Positions 44,968 to 54,052 of a stretch of 64,000 bases of DNA are shown piece by piece. The position numbers and the translations under genes were made by a program. The DNA comes from Alteraquisediminimonas sediminicola (GTDB taxonomy: Bacteria > Pseudomonadota > Alphaproteobacteria > Sphingomonadales > Sphingomonadaceae). The stretch spans positions 238,176 to 302,175 of the forward strand of contig NZ_JAHXZS010000003.1 of NCBI RefSeq assembly GCF_019740335.1. The letters run 5' to 3'. The notes under the pieces are model-generated. The model saw nothing but the letters and a program-made list of their open reading frames with translations, did not search any database and was not told where the DNA came from. Within the stretch, counting starts at the first letter, position 1. The number at the start of each line of letters is the position of its first letter.

Positions 44968-46605
44968 ATGACGACCGCTACGGCTATCAGGACAGAACTG
45001 GCGGGGGTCCTTGCCGACCCGGTATTCGCCCGGTCGCCTGTTTTGACGCGCCTGCTTGCCTTTCTCGTCGAAGAAAGCATTTCCGGACGGGGCACCCGAC
45101 TGAAGTCCTATAGCGTCGCCGTAGATGGGCTGGGTCGCGCCCCCGATTTCGATCCGCAGGTCGATTCCTATGCCCGGGTACAGGTGGCCCGGCTGCGCAA
45201 ATCGCTCGATGCCTTTTATGCCGGGTCAGGCGCAACACGGCCCCAAAGGCTGAGAATCGACAATGGTTCTTATCAGGTCGAACTGATCGACAACCCCCGC
45301 GCAACAAGCGCGACCACCGATGCGGCGACTGCGCTGGCAATGCCCGCGTGGTGGCAATTGTCCCGGCCGACGATCCGCATCATTGGCCTATTATTATTGT
45401 TCGCGGCCTTGGCTGGGGCGGCAATCTGGTGGATCAACCATCAACGCGCCCGCACGGCGCTCTGGCAACGCGATAATTTCCCCAGCATCGAAATGACCTT
45501 GATGGGCAGCAAGCAAGCCCCGCTCAACGCCACGTTGGGCGAAGCACTGCGCCAGTCGACCTTGCTGGCGCTGACCCGCTTTGAAACACTGCGGGTGCGT
45601 GATCATGCCGGCAGTCACGCCGATTACGAACTGCGGAGCTATATTCATCATGATGGCCCCAAGGCCATGGCGACTTTGTTGCTGGTGCATCGGCCACGCA
45701 ATCAGGTCATCTGGTCATGGTCAGGCGATGTGCCGCGCGTCCCCAAGACCGGTACATTCAATACCGACAAGGTCGCCGCCGACATCTCGTTCGTTATCGG
45801 CCAGCCGACGGGCGTGCTGCACGCCAACGAACGCAGCCACAATCATGGCTATGACACGCCTTATGGGTGCTGGCTGGGCTTCACATCCCAATTGCAGGAC
45901 AATTTCCGCATTGGCAGCGGCCCGATGGCGCATTGCGCGGTCGCCTGGCATGATGCCGCCCCCCGCAACCCGATTGCGGCAGGCCTGTATAGCTGGGTGC
46001 TGCTTGATAAATCGGTGCTGGCCTTTAGCGAGTCCAACCGACAGGAACTGGTTGAACAAGCCATCGAGGTTGCAGAGGCCGCGCGCCAGATCAACCCCGG
46101 TTCCAGCTTTGTCCAGATTTCGGCAGTCCGCAACTTCGCCTTCGCCCATCGCGATGCCGAACTGCAGGCCGCCATTCGTCAGGCGCTTGCCCTCAATCCC
46201 GACAATCTCGACGTCAAGGGCGTGGCCGGGATGATGCTTGTCCTGAACAATCATCCGGAGGGTCTGCCGCTGCTGCGCGAGGCCATCTCTCGCCATTTCA
46301 ATCCGCCCGCCTGGTATTTCATCGGTCTCTATATGTCCGCGATGATGGAGGACGATGTCATTGGGGCGCGCCATGCGCTGGTGCGGGCGTCCTCCTTGCG
46401 CCATTCTGTCCCGGTGGTGCATCTGATGGCGGCGGCGCTGGAGGCGCGATCCGGCAACATGGCCAAGGCGCAGGCGGCATGGGCACAGGCGGAAAAAATG
46501 GTGCCGATGCTCCGCATCAATCACGCCTATGTGTTTGACCGGCTACCGCTCGATGCCACGGTCAAGGCCCGGATGCTGCGCTGGCTGGACCCGCTGTTTA
46601 AATGA
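44968..46605 (+). CDS. ToxR/CadC-like membrane-anchored regulator, paralog B
   Basis: A 545-residue paralog of the protein at 42256. N-terminal winged-helix-like domain with SPVLTRLLAFLVEESISG, LKSYSVAVDGLGRAPDFD and SYARVQVARLRKSLDAFYAG; one membrane helix at about 136-156; a periplasmic remainder with TPR-like helices (EVAEAARQINPGSSFVQIS). The motif PYGCWLGF places Cys301 and Cys323 with the same 22-residue step as in paralog A, and no other Cys is seen in its periplasmic part. The ATG at 44968 with GAGGA upstream is chosen; the frame opens earlier. It overlaps the downstream Old Yellow Enzyme gene by four bases, so that gene is probably in the same regulatory unit. Confidence 0.78.
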   Translation: MTTATAIRTELAGVLADPVFARSPVLTRLLAFLVEESISGRGTRLKSYSVAVDGLGRAPDFDPQVDSYARVQVARLRKSLDAFYAGSGATRPQRLRIDNGSYQVELIDNPRATSATTDAATALAMPAWWQLSRPTIRIIGLLLLFAALAGAAIWWINHQRARTALWQRDNFPSIEMTLMGSKQAPLNATLGEALRQSTLLALTRFETLRVRDHAGSHADYELRSYIHHDGPKAMATLLLVHRPRNQVIWSWSGDVPRVPKTGTFNTDKVAADISFVIGQPTGVLHANERSHNHGYDTPYGCWLGFTSQLQDNFRIGSGPMAHCAVAWHDAAPRNPIAAGLYSWVLLDKSVLAFSESNRQELVEQAIEVAEAARQINPGSSFVQISAVRNFAFAHRDAELQAAIRQALALNPDNLDVKGVAGMMLVLNNHPEGLPLLREAISRHFNPPAWYFIGLYMSAMMEDDVIGARHALVRASSLRHSVPVVHLMAAALEARSGNMAKAQAAWAQAEKMVPMLRINHAYVFDRLPLDATVKARMLRWLDPLFK

Positions 46606-47699
46606 CCTCACTCAACGCTCCCCTGACCTTCGTGCATGGGCCTGAGATCAAGAACCGCTTCATGCTGTCGCCGCTCACCAATTTGCAGAGCAACGACGAT
46701 GGCACTTTGGGCGAAGACGAACTCAATTTCCTCGTGAAGCGAGCAGAAGGCGGCTTTGGTCTGGTAATGACCTGTGCCGCATCCGTGCATATGAGCGGCA
46801 AGGCCTTCAAAGGCCAGCTCGGTTGCTATGCCGATGACCACATTCCGGGCCTCAAACGCATCGCCACAGCCTTGCGCGCGGTAGGCGCGCTGTCTTCCGT
46901 CCAATTGCATCATGCCGGTGGTCGCGCCGATGCGGCCCTGAATGGTGGCCAGCTTTATGGCCCATGGGACGATGAACAGCGCGGCATCAAGGCGATGACC
47001 ACCGCACAGGTCGAAGACACGATCCAGCATTTCATCAACGCCGCCATCCGCTGCGAAAAAGCAGGTTTCGACGGGGTCGAACTACATGGCGCCCATGGCT
47101 ATTTGCTGTGCCAGTTTCTGGATGAACGCCATAACAACCGCACCGACCGCTTCGGCGGTTCTTATGAGAACCGGACACGCATCTATCATGAAGTGATTGA
47201 GGGCGTCCGCGCCGCGACCGGCCCGGACTTTCAGTTGGGCATCCGATTATCTGCCGAACGTTATGGCTATTCCATCGCCATCGCCCGCCAATTCGCGCAG
47301 GAACTGATGACCGGCGGCAAGCTCGATTATATCGACATGTCATTATGGGATAGCTTCAAGCTACCGGAAGAAGAGGCCTACAAAAGCAAGATGCTGATCG
47401 ACTGGTTCACGGACCTCGATCGCAGCCATTGCCGTCTGGGCGTCGCGGGCAAATTACTTTCGGCCAAGGATGTGCAGGCATGTCTCGACCATGGTGCGGA
47501 CTTTGTCCTGATTGGCCGTGGCGCGATCCTGCATCATGATTTTCCCCAGCAGATATTGGCCAATCCGGATTTCGTCTCCCAGTCCTTTCCGGTGACGCCC
47601 GCATATCTGGCCCATGAAGCCGTGGGCACAGCGTTCATCCAATATCTCGCCACTGCATGGGAAAATTATGTCGTCAAACCGCCTGTCCCCAGAGACTAA
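46602..47699 (+). CDS. NADH:flavin oxidoreductase, Old Yellow Enzyme family
   Basis: A 365-residue FMN TIM-barrel enzyme: KNRFMLSPLTNLQS at the N-terminus, LHHAGGRAD, the substrate-binding HGAHGYLLCQFL, the signature TDRFGGSYENR and the phosphate site VLIGRGAILHHDFP. It begins inside the stop of regulator B (ATGA). It differs from the member at 6637. It likely reduces an unsaturated carbonyl or similar electrophile; the substrate is unknown. Confidence 0.93.
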   Translation: MTSLNAPLTFVHGPEIKNRFMLSPLTNLQSNDDGTLGEDELNFLVKRAEGGFGLVMTCAASVHMSGKAFKGQLGCYADDHIPGLKRIATALRAVGALSSVQLHHAGGRADAALNGGQLYGPWDDEQRGIKAMTTAQVEDTIQHFINAAIRCEKAGFDGVELHGAHGYLLCQFLDERHNNRTDRFGGSYENRTRIYHEVIEGVRAATGPDFQLGIRLSAERYGYSIAIARQFAQELMTGGKLDYIDMSLWDSFKLPEEEAYKSKMLIDWFTDLDRSHCRLGVAGKLLSAKDVQACLDHGADFVLIGRGAILHHDFPQQILANPDFVSQSFPVTPAYLAHEAVGTAFIQYLATAWENYVVKPPVPRD

Positions 47700-47792
47700 A
47701 AGGATAATGAATTAATAACATTAATTGACATTGCGCATCTTTTGCGGCAGCTTAAGTTATCTTGAATACTCCGTTATCAAAGGTTCGCTGAG

Positions 47793-47966
47793 ATGGCAAA
47801 CAAGCCCCAGATTTCGCTCTTCCGTCGTCGCAAGGATCAGAAGGGCGCCACCATGATTGAATATGCGCTGCTGGCCGCGCTGATTTCGATCGCTGCAATT
47901 GCCGTGCTGCGTTTGATCGGTCCGAAGCTCGTCACGACCTTCACGACCATTCTCGACTCGCTTTAA
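47793..47966 (+). CDS. flp: Flp family type IVb pilin
   Basis: A 57-residue prepilin. After a basic leader (ISLFRRRKDQKG) the cleavage site G/ATMIEYALLAAL puts Glu at +5 of the mature pilin, as in Flp pilins, followed by a hydrophobic helix (ALISIAAIAVLRLIG). The main subunit of the Tad pilus. It stands 126 bp ahead of the assembly genes with its own upstream region, allowing higher expression; a small GCCCC/GGGGC hairpin follows at 47990-48005. Confidence 0.95.
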   Translation: MANKPQISLFRRRKDQKGATMIEYALLAALISIAAIAVLRLIGPKLVTTFTTILDSL

Positions 47967-47989
47967 TCAAACCGGGTTGCGGACAGATG

Positions 47990-48005
47990 GCCCCTCTAAC
48001 GGGGC
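47990..48005 (+). terminator. Weak hairpin after flp
   Basis: GCCCC (47990-47994) and GGGGC (48001-48005) with a 6-base loop and no clear T-run. It could partly end transcription after flp or stabilise the flp mRNA end, making pilin more abundant than the assembly proteins. Confidence 0.35.
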
Positions 48006-48092
48006 TGGTTTGCGCCGCAGCCTGACTGCCCCCAAGGCTTGATGTGGCCGGGGCAAAGTGCGCGTTGCCATTGGCACTTCATGTAAAGGTGG

Positions 48093-48953
48093 GTGAAATT
48101 GCGATCTTCCGCGCTCATCATAGCCGCCTTGCTGATCGGACTGGTGGCGGCGTTTCTCGTGTTTCGGGTCATCATCCCGGATACGGAGGCCGCCCGCAAA
48201 CGCATCGTCGTCGCGAGTGGGGAAATTCTCGCTGGCACCGCCATCAAGGCCAGCGAATTATCCACCGTCGAATGGGCGGCGGAAGAAATGCCCAAAGGCG
48301 CATTTGAAAAAATCGAGCTCGTCACAGGCCGGATCGCGCGGACCAATGTCTATGCGGGCGAACCGGTGCTCGATACCCACCTTGCCCAAGTGTCGGCGAT
48401 GGCCGGGATGACGGCGATGATCGCGGAAGGCAAGCGCGCGATTTCCATCGGAGCAGACGAAGTGATCGGCGTGGCCGGTTTTGCCATGCCGGGATCTTAT
48501 GTCGATGTGCTGGTCAGCGCCAAGGATTCCGCAGGCTTTCCTTTTTCCAAGGTCGTGCTGGAGCGCATTAAGATTCTCGCGGTCGAACAGGAAACAAAGT
48601 CCAAGCCGGATGCGCCCAAGGTCGTCAATGCCGTCACCCTCGAAATGACGCCGACCGAGGCTGAACGACTCGATCTGGCGCGGTCGGTCGGCACTTTGTC
48701 GCTGGTCCTGCGCAATGAATTCGACCGTTCGCCTGCCAAGGCGCCCGGCGCACGGCTGAACGATCTGTTTATCGGCTCCTCCATCGTCTTTACCGTGCCG
48801 CCCGCGGCCTCTGGCGCGGCGTTGAACCCGCAGGCACAGCCACAGCCCACCGCCGCGCCCGCATCTGGCCGCGCCACCCGTCGCCAAGCCCCCCGTGTCG
48901 TGCAGGGCGTCGAGGAAATTCGCGGCACTGGCCGAATGGAAACAGCACAATGA
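48093..48953 (+). CDS. cpaB: Flp pilus assembly protein CpaB
   Basis: A 286-residue periplasmic protein with one N-terminal membrane helix (SALIIAALLIGLVAAFLVF), then an SAF-type domain (IVVASGEILAGTAIKASELS) and a RcpC/CpaB domain (ISIGADEVIGVAGFAMPGSYVDVLV). It ends in a Pro/Ala-rich tail. The start is GTG. It overlaps cpaC by four bases. CpaB works with the secretin CpaC in the outer part of the Tad machine. Confidence 0.93.
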   Translation: MKLRSSALIIAALLIGLVAAFLVFRVIIPDTEAARKRIVVASGEILAGTAIKASELSTVEWAAEEMPKGAFEKIELVTGRIARTNVYAGEPVLDTHLAQVSAMAGMTAMIAEGKRAISIGADEVIGVAGFAMPGSYVDVLVSAKDSAGFPFSKVVLERIKILAVEQETKSKPDAPKVVNAVTLEMTPTEAERLDLARSVGTLSLVLRNEFDRSPAKAPGARLNDLFIGSSIVFTVPPAASGAALNPQAQPQPTAAPASGRATRRQAPRVVQGVEEIRGTGRMETAQ

Positions 48954-50386
48954 TGGCCAAGCGCATCGCCCTGTTTGCCGGACTGTTGCTGCTATCGCCG
49001 CTTGGCGCTTATGCCAGCAGCGATGCCCCATCACCTGCGCTAACTGGCGGGCAGGCATTGCGCGCCAGCGCCGACAACAGCGAACGCCTGTCGGTCTTTC
49101 TGGGACAGGCGGAGGTCATCCATCTCCCCTTTGCCGCAAAGCGCGTGGCGATTGGCGATGAAAAGATCGCCGACTTCCGCATGATCGGCCCGAGCGAATT
49201 ATATCTGCTCGGCAAGAGCGTCGGGCGCACGAATATCCTGATCTGGGATCGCTTCGGCTCGTCGCAGGCCGCGACCATCGATGTGGGCATTGATTTGCAA
49301 TCGCTCGATGCGATGATCCAGTCGCAATTGCCGACTGGCAGCCAGATCGAGGTGACGTCCACCGCCTCCTCCATCATCCTGAGCGGCATGGCGGCGGATA
49401 CCGTAGCGGCCAATGCGGCGATCAAGCTCGCGGACGCCCATGCCGTTAGCCTCAATCGCCTCTTGTCGCAGGGCGGCAAGGATGGCGGCGGTAGCAGCGG
49501 CGCATCCGGCCAAGGCGGCGACGACAAGCTGGTGCAGGTCGTCAACCTGATGAAGATCCGCGACCCCCAACAGGTCATGCTGGAAGTGCGCATCGCCGAA
49601 GTGTCCAAATCCATCGTCGACCGGCTGGGGCTGAAGCTCGACATCGCCAATCCGGGCGGCGATGTGCGCTGGGCGGTCGGTTCCAACTTCCTTGGGTCGG
49701 GCAGCGCCGTCGCCAGCCTGTTGTTCGGCGGTAATGGCACCAATTACCGCGCCGATCTCGATGCCGAACGCAAGCGCGGCACGATCAAGATTCTCGCCGA
49801 ACCGACCATCGTCGCGATGAGCGGGGAAGAAGGCAAATTCCTCGTCGGCGGCAAGATTTTCATCCCCGTTGCGCAAAGCGGCAATGGCAACAGCACGAAT
49901 ATCACGCTGGAAGAACGCCAGTTCGGTGTCGGGCTGACCTTCCTGCCGACCGTGCTGGACGGGGGCCGGATCAACCTGCGGGTCGCGCCGGAAGTGTCCG
50001 AATTGTCGAAAGAGCCGGTCAGCCTCAGCGTCGGACAGAGCAGCTCGCTGCTGCCGTCCTTCACCACCAGCAATGTCTCCACCACGGTGCAGTTGCGCGA
50101 TGGTCAGAGCCTTGTGATTGGCGGACTGCTTCGCAACACGATAGTTAAAACGCTGAAAGGCGTGCCGTTGCTCAGCCAGATTCCGGTGCTGGGCGCCTTG
50201 TTCAGCAGCGATGACTTCGCCGCCGATCGGACCGAATTGATCGTCGTCGTCAGACCGACTCTGGTCGCCGGTACGGATGCCCGCCCGGTGCTGCCGACCG
50301 ATGACCTGCGCGTCGACAAATCCGCCCCGCCAGCGCCTGTAACACCTGCAACGCCTGCCACTCCAGCAGCGGAGCCACAGCCATGA
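48950..50386 (+). CDS. cpaC: Tad secretin CpaC (RcpA)
   Basis: A 478-residue outer-membrane secretin. Signal peptide to about residue 23 (LGAYAS), an N-terminal pilus-formation domain (LGQAEVIHLPFAAKRVAIGD, YLLGKSVGRTNILIWD), a BON-like segment, then the secretin domain with VMLEVRIAEVSKS and VQLRDGQSLVIGGLL, ending with a Pro/Ala-rich tail. Forms the outer-membrane pore for the Flp pilus. Confidence 0.95.
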   Translation: MMAKRIALFAGLLLLSPLGAYASSDAPSPALTGGQALRASADNSERLSVFLGQAEVIHLPFAAKRVAIGDEKIADFRMIGPSELYLLGKSVGRTNILIWDRFGSSQAATIDVGIDLQSLDAMIQSQLPTGSQIEVTSTASSIILSGMAADTVAANAAIKLADAHAVSLNRLLSQGGKDGGGSSGASGQGGDDKLVQVVNLMKIRDPQQVMLEVRIAEVSKSIVDRLGLKLDIANPGGDVRWAVGSNFLGSGSAVASLLFGGNGTNYRADLDAERKRGTIKILAEPTIVAMSGEEGKFLVGGKIFIPVAQSGNGNSTNITLEERQFGVGLTFLPTVLDGGRINLRVAPEVSELSKEPVSLSVGQSSSLLPSFTTSNVSTTVQLRDGQSLVIGGLLRNTIVKTLKGVPLLSQIPVLGALFSSDDFAADRTELIVVVRPTLVAGTDARPVLPTDDLRVDKSAPPAPVTPATPATPAAEPQP

Positions 50387-50640
50387 TGATGACGTCTCCT
50401 TGGCGCGCAGGCGCGGCGATGATCTTGATGCTGGCGGTGGCAGGCTGCAAAACCGCGCAGGATGCGCCCTTTGGCGTGATGCTGGATACTGCCAAAAACG
50501 CCCAGCGCATTGATGCCAACAGCCCCGCCACACAGCCGATTACCGGTGTAGAAGGCGAACGCAGTTTCGACCGTTACATCAAGAGCGATGCCAAGGCCGA
50601 AGGCGCGATCATGGCCGGTTCATCGTCCCAGCCGCAATAG
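50383..50640 (+). CDS. Small lipoprotein in the Tad locus
   Basis: An 85-residue protein with a signal peptide and lipobox LAVAGC, then a short hydrophilic part (GVEGERSFDRYIKSDAKAEG). It overlaps cpaC by four bases and lies where other Tad loci often carry the lipoprotein CpaD/TadD-type genes. It is much shorter than CpaD (about 200 residues) and no CpaD signature is visible. It may be a pilotin-like helper of the CpaC secretin (inference). Confidence 0.75.
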   Translation: MMMTSPWRAGAAMILMLAVAGCKTAQDAPFGVMLDTAKNAQRIDANSPATQPITGVEGERSFDRYIKSDAKAEGAIMAGSSSQPQ

Positions 50641-50648
50641 CCAAGGGG

Positions 50649-51869
50649 ATGGACGCGCATGGATCGGTCCCGATCATGAGAGGCGGACCCAACCGGCAAA
50701 AGGGCGTGCTGAGCATCTTCACAGCGGCCGCGATCATGGTCGTTTTGGGGTTGGTCGGCCTCGCCATCGACACGGGTCGGATGCTGTCCACGCGCACCGA
50801 AATGCAATCGGCGGTCGATGCCTGTTCGCTTGCGGGCGCGCTCGAATTGAACGGCCTGCCCGATGCAACAACCCGCGCGGCCTATGCCGGGCGCTATGTC
50901 GCCGGGCGCGACAAGCAGGCCTTTCAAAAGACCGCCGTCGCCATTCCCAATAGCGGCGTGACCTTCAGCAACACCCTGTCCGGCACCTATGTCACCGCCG
51001 ATGGCATCGCGGGCAATCTTGCCCATTATATCAAATGCGAGACCTTGCTGCCCGGCGTCGCCACTTATTTCCTGCGCGTGCTGGGGGTGAACAGCGCCAA
51101 TCTCAAGGCATCGGCCATTGCCACCGTCGCGCCCTCGCAATCGGTCTGCGCCCTGCCCATGGCCATTTTCGAGGGCAATAGCAACGGCAGCAATCCGAGC
51201 AATTTCGACTATCAACCGGGAGAAGTCATCCCCATCACCGGCGCCAATACAGGGCGCGGATTTTTCACTTGGGCAGATGTGTTGAACGCAACCACGGTCA
51301 GCGGCCTTACCCCTTATTCCAATGCGCTGATCGGCTATGGGTCGTGCGGCGCGACCACCGCGCCCGGCCGCTGCATCGGCATCAAGACCGGCGAAGTCGC
51401 GAGCCTGGTCGAAGAATGGAACACCAGATTCGGCCTGTATAAAAGCTATACCCCGACAACAGCCGTGCCGGACCTTTCCGGCTATGGCTATAACCCCGCA
51501 TCCTATTCAATCGATACGACCGTGCTGCCGGACTTTCTCAACACCCGCGTGCCGGCGCGCACGGCCTATCAAAGCACGATTCCGAGTTATACAATCCCGC
51601 TCAACGTCAACCAGCAATATGGCGCGCCCTATCGGCGGATCACGGCCGTACCGGTGGTGCGGGATGATGCGGGCTGCGGCAATGCGTCCAAGCGCCTGGT
51701 CGGCTGGGCCTGCATCTTGATGCTGAAACCTGTGTCCACCTCCAATGCCGACCCGGCAAAGGTGATGTTCATCTCCAATGCAGCCAGCACCGGCAGCCCG
51801 TGCCGCGCTTCCGGCGTGGCGGGCGGCGCGGGCGCAGTTGGCCCGTTGGTCCCGGTGATCGTGCAATGA
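50649..51869 (+). CDS. TadG-like pilus assembly protein
   Basis: A 406-residue protein. The N-terminal Tad domain is clear: QKGVLSIFTAAAIMVVLGLVGLAIDTGRM followed by STRTEMQSAVDACSLAGALEL. The rest is a periplasmic domain with several Cys pairs. TadG/TadE-type proteins are pseudopilins or assembly factors. ATG at 50676 (MRGGPNRQKG) is an alternative start since the first ATG has its AAGGGG too close. It overlaps the next gene by ATGA. Confidence 0.88.
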   Translation: MDAHGSVPIMRGGPNRQKGVLSIFTAAAIMVVLGLVGLAIDTGRMLSTRTEMQSAVDACSLAGALELNGLPDATTRAAYAGRYVAGRDKQAFQKTAVAIPNSGVTFSNTLSGTYVTADGIAGNLAHYIKCETLLPGVATYFLRVLGVNSANLKASAIATVAPSQSVCALPMAIFEGNSNGSNPSNFDYQPGEVIPITGANTGRGFFTWADVLNATTVSGLTPYSNALIGYGSCGATTAPGRCIGIKTGEVASLVEEWNTRFGLYKSYTPTTAVPDLSGYGYNPASYSIDTTVLPDFLNTRVPARTAYQSTIPSYTIPLNVNQQYGAPYRRITAVPVVRDDAGCGNASKRLVGWACILMLKPVSTSNADPAKVMFISNAASTGSPCRASGVAGGAGAVGPLVPVIVQ

Positions 51870-52366
51870 TTCGCCCCCATCCATCCACGCGCCAAAAAGG
51901 CGCGGTACTGGTCGAACTGTCGGTCATCCTGCCGTTGCTGCTGTTGCTCAGCTTCGCCACGCTCGAATTTGCGAAAGCGATCACCGCGTATAAAACGCTC
52001 GTCAATCAGGTGCGCATCGCAGCGCGGCATCTGGCGAACCTCACCCCCGGTGCAGGCCATGTCTCCGCCGATTGCATCGTGCGCTATGGTGTCGTCAGCA
52101 ACACCGCGCCCTGCGGCGGCGCATTGTTGATGCCGGGCCTTGCCGGTGCGGTGGTGACGGTTTCCGATGCGGCCAACGCGCCATCGACCCACCGTGCGCA
52201 ATCGACCACTAGCGGCACAGGCGCGGTCACGGTCAATCTCGTGACGGTGCAGGTGTCGTCCTATGTCCATCCGCTCGCCTCTGCCGGTTTCCTAACCGGC
52301 ATTTTCCGGGGCAAGACATCGATCAGCTTCGGCCCGATCAGCGCCACCATGCGGCAGGTGCTGTGA
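51866..52366 (+). CDS. TadE-like pseudopilin
   Basis: A 166-residue protein with a TadE-type N-terminus: RQKGAVLVELSVILPLLLLLSFATLEF, in which Glu follows the processing site, then ITAYKTLVNQVRIAARHLA. The start ATG at 51866 overlaps the preceding stop (ATGA); earlier in-frame starts are inside the upstream gene. A minor pseudopilin of the Tad machine. Confidence 0.9.
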   Translation: MIRPHPSTRQKGAVLVELSVILPLLLLLSFATLEFAKAITAYKTLVNQVRIAARHLANLTPGAGHVSADCIVRYGVVSNTAPCGGALLMPGLAGAVVTVSDAANAPSTHRAQSTTSGTGAVTVNLVTVQVSSYVHPLASAGFLTGIFRGKTSISFGPISATMRQVL

Positions 52367-52839
52367 TGCGCGGTCAGATCCCCCCCACAACGGATCAACG
52401 CGGCACGGCGATGGTGGAATTTGCCCTTGCGTTCATGCTGTTCTGGACAGCGTTGATTGCGGTCATCGAATTTGCGCGGCTGATGTTTTCATGGGGCACG
52501 GCCAGCGAAGCCACCAGAATCGCGGCGCGGCTGGCCAGCATTTGCGACAAGTCATCGACCCAAGAGGCCCATATCCGCGCTCGCGTCGGCCATTTTCTGA
52601 CTGCCTCCGGCCAGATCGACCTGGCAGGCCGTACCGATTGGCTGACGATCAGCTATTTTCCCACGGGCTGCACGGTCGACACCTGCCAGCAGGTCGAGGC
52701 CAAGCTCTACAACATCCATCCCGCGCTGCACGTGCCGGGCCTGAGCAAGGTCATGACCCTGCCGGAATTCCGCATGCGCCTGCCGCGGGAATCGATGCGC
52801 AACTCCATTCAGGGCGAGAACAACAATGCCTGTATCTGA
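52366..52839 (+). CDS. TadE/TadF-like pseudopilin
   Basis: A 157-residue protein with a similar N-terminus: DQRGTAMVEFALAFMLFWTALIAVIEF, then ATRIAARLASICD. Four Cys in the C-terminal part may form disulfides. The ATG at 52366 overlaps the previous stop by one base; a GTG three bases earlier is possible. Second TadE-type pseudopilin of the locus. Confidence 0.88.
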   Translation: MRGQIPPTTDQRGTAMVEFALAFMLFWTALIAVIEFARLMFSWGTASEATRIAARLASICDKSSTQEAHIRARVGHFLTASGQIDLAGRTDWLTISYFPTGCTVDTCQQVEAKLYNIHPALHVPGLSKVMTLPEFRMRLPRESMRNSIQGENNNACI

Positions 52840-52888
52840 CTTCACCCGACCTGCACCATCAGGTCCCAGCACGGGAATGCGCTAGACC

Positions 52889-54052
52889 ATGCACATCCTT
52901 CTCGCCTCCGCCGGGCCATGGGCCGTATCGGACGATTTGTTCACCCCATGGACCAGTACATTAACGCGGGTCGATACGGGCCTTGACGATCTGTTCGCCC
53001 AGCTCCGGCCGACGCCGCCCGACATCATCTTTATCGGCGACCTGCCGCAACATGATCTGATCGCGGCGATTATCGGCATCCGCGAACTCGCGCCCAAAAC
53101 GGCGATCATCCCCTATTGCGCGAACCCGGTGCCGGATGTGTTGCTGCAATTGATGCGGCTTGGCATCAATGAAGTGCTGACGGATTTGTCGCCGGGCAAT
53201 ATCGGCGAAATGATTGAACGGGTCGGCAACGCACAGGCCATGAACGCGGCGGGCATTGCACCTTCGACCAGCGGCAAGACCGTGCGTCGTTTCGCCTTTG
53301 TCGCGACGAAGGGTGGCGCGGGCGCAACCTTGCTGCTCGCCAATTTTGCCATGTCGCTGGCCAAGGCCGCAAACTCCCGCGTCTTGTTGATCGATTTGTC
53401 TTTGCCCTTTGGCGATCTCGATATTCACCTGACATCGCAAGCCATCACCCATGATCTTGCCGATCTGGTGGAGGAAGTGGACCGGCTCGACCAGGCGTTG
53501 TTCAAGGCGATGGTCCATCATCTCAACGACCGGGTCGATCTGATCCCCTGTCCGCAGGTATTTGAGCGGGTGATGCGGGTGACACCCGCCAATGTCGCGC
53601 GGCTGGTTGATCAAGTGTCCGAATATTATGATTATGTGCTGTTCGATTTCGGCTCGGTCATCGATCCGCTGAAGTTGCCGATCCTTGAAAAGCTCGATCA
53701 ACTGACCCTGATCGCCACGCTGGATGTGCCAAGCGCACGGCGCACGAGCCAGATGTTCACCCTGCTCGACCATCTCGACTTCCCGATGGTGCGGACCAAT
53801 CTCGTTGCCAACCGGCTTGGCGCGCGTCCGAGCATCACCGCCGACGAACTGGAAAAGGCGGTCGGCAAGACGGTCGCCTATCGCTTCCCGGAAGTCGCGG
53901 CGGGCGTCACCGAGGCCTTGGCGCAAGGCATGCCGCTAGTGGAGCTGCAACCGCGTTCGAAATTCGCCGCCGAGATGAATGACTGGGTCGCCGCCCTGCT
54001 CAAGACACCACGCAAGGGGAGGTCGCTATGGCAACGCTTAAAGAGCAAATAG
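52889..54052 (+). CDS. cpaE: Pilus assembly protein CpaE (TadZ)
   Basis: A 387-residue MinD/ParA-like protein. An atypical receiver-like N-terminal domain (1-125, IIFIGDLPQHDLIAAI) is followed by a P-loop with the family deviation KGGAGATLLL (Ala in place of the usual Lys), RVLLIDLSLPFGDLDIHL and VLFDFGSVIDPLKLP. TadZ proteins localise the pilus at a cell pole. The end overlaps cpaF by 25 bp. Confidence 0.92.
   Translation: MHILLASAGPWAVSDDLFTPWTSTLTRVDTGLDDLFAQLRPTPPDIIFIGDLPQHDLIAAIIGIRELAPKTAIIPYCANPVPDVLLQLMRLGINEVLTDLSPGNIGEMIERVGNAQAMNAAGIAPSTSGKTVRRFAFVATKGGAGATLLLANFAMSLAKAANSRVLLIDLSLPFGDLDIHLTSQAITHDLADLVEEVDRLDQALFKAMVHHLNDRVDLIPCPQVFERVMRVTPANVARLVDQVSEYYDYVLFDFGSVIDPLKLPILEKLDQLTLIATLDVPSARRTSQMFTLLDHLDFPMVRTNLVANRLGARPSITADELEKAVGKTVAYRFPEVAAGVTEALAQGMPLVELQPRSKFAAEMNDWVAALLKTPRKGRSLWQRLKSK

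Noticed and set aside
49199..50533. Minus-strand frame of 444 codons opposite the secretin gene
   Set aside because: Shadow frame; the plus strand encodes a complete CpaC.
52889..54052. Missing P-loop lysine in CpaE as evidence of inactivation
   Set aside because: A deviant P-loop is normal for the TadZ/CpaE family, so it is not a sign of decay.
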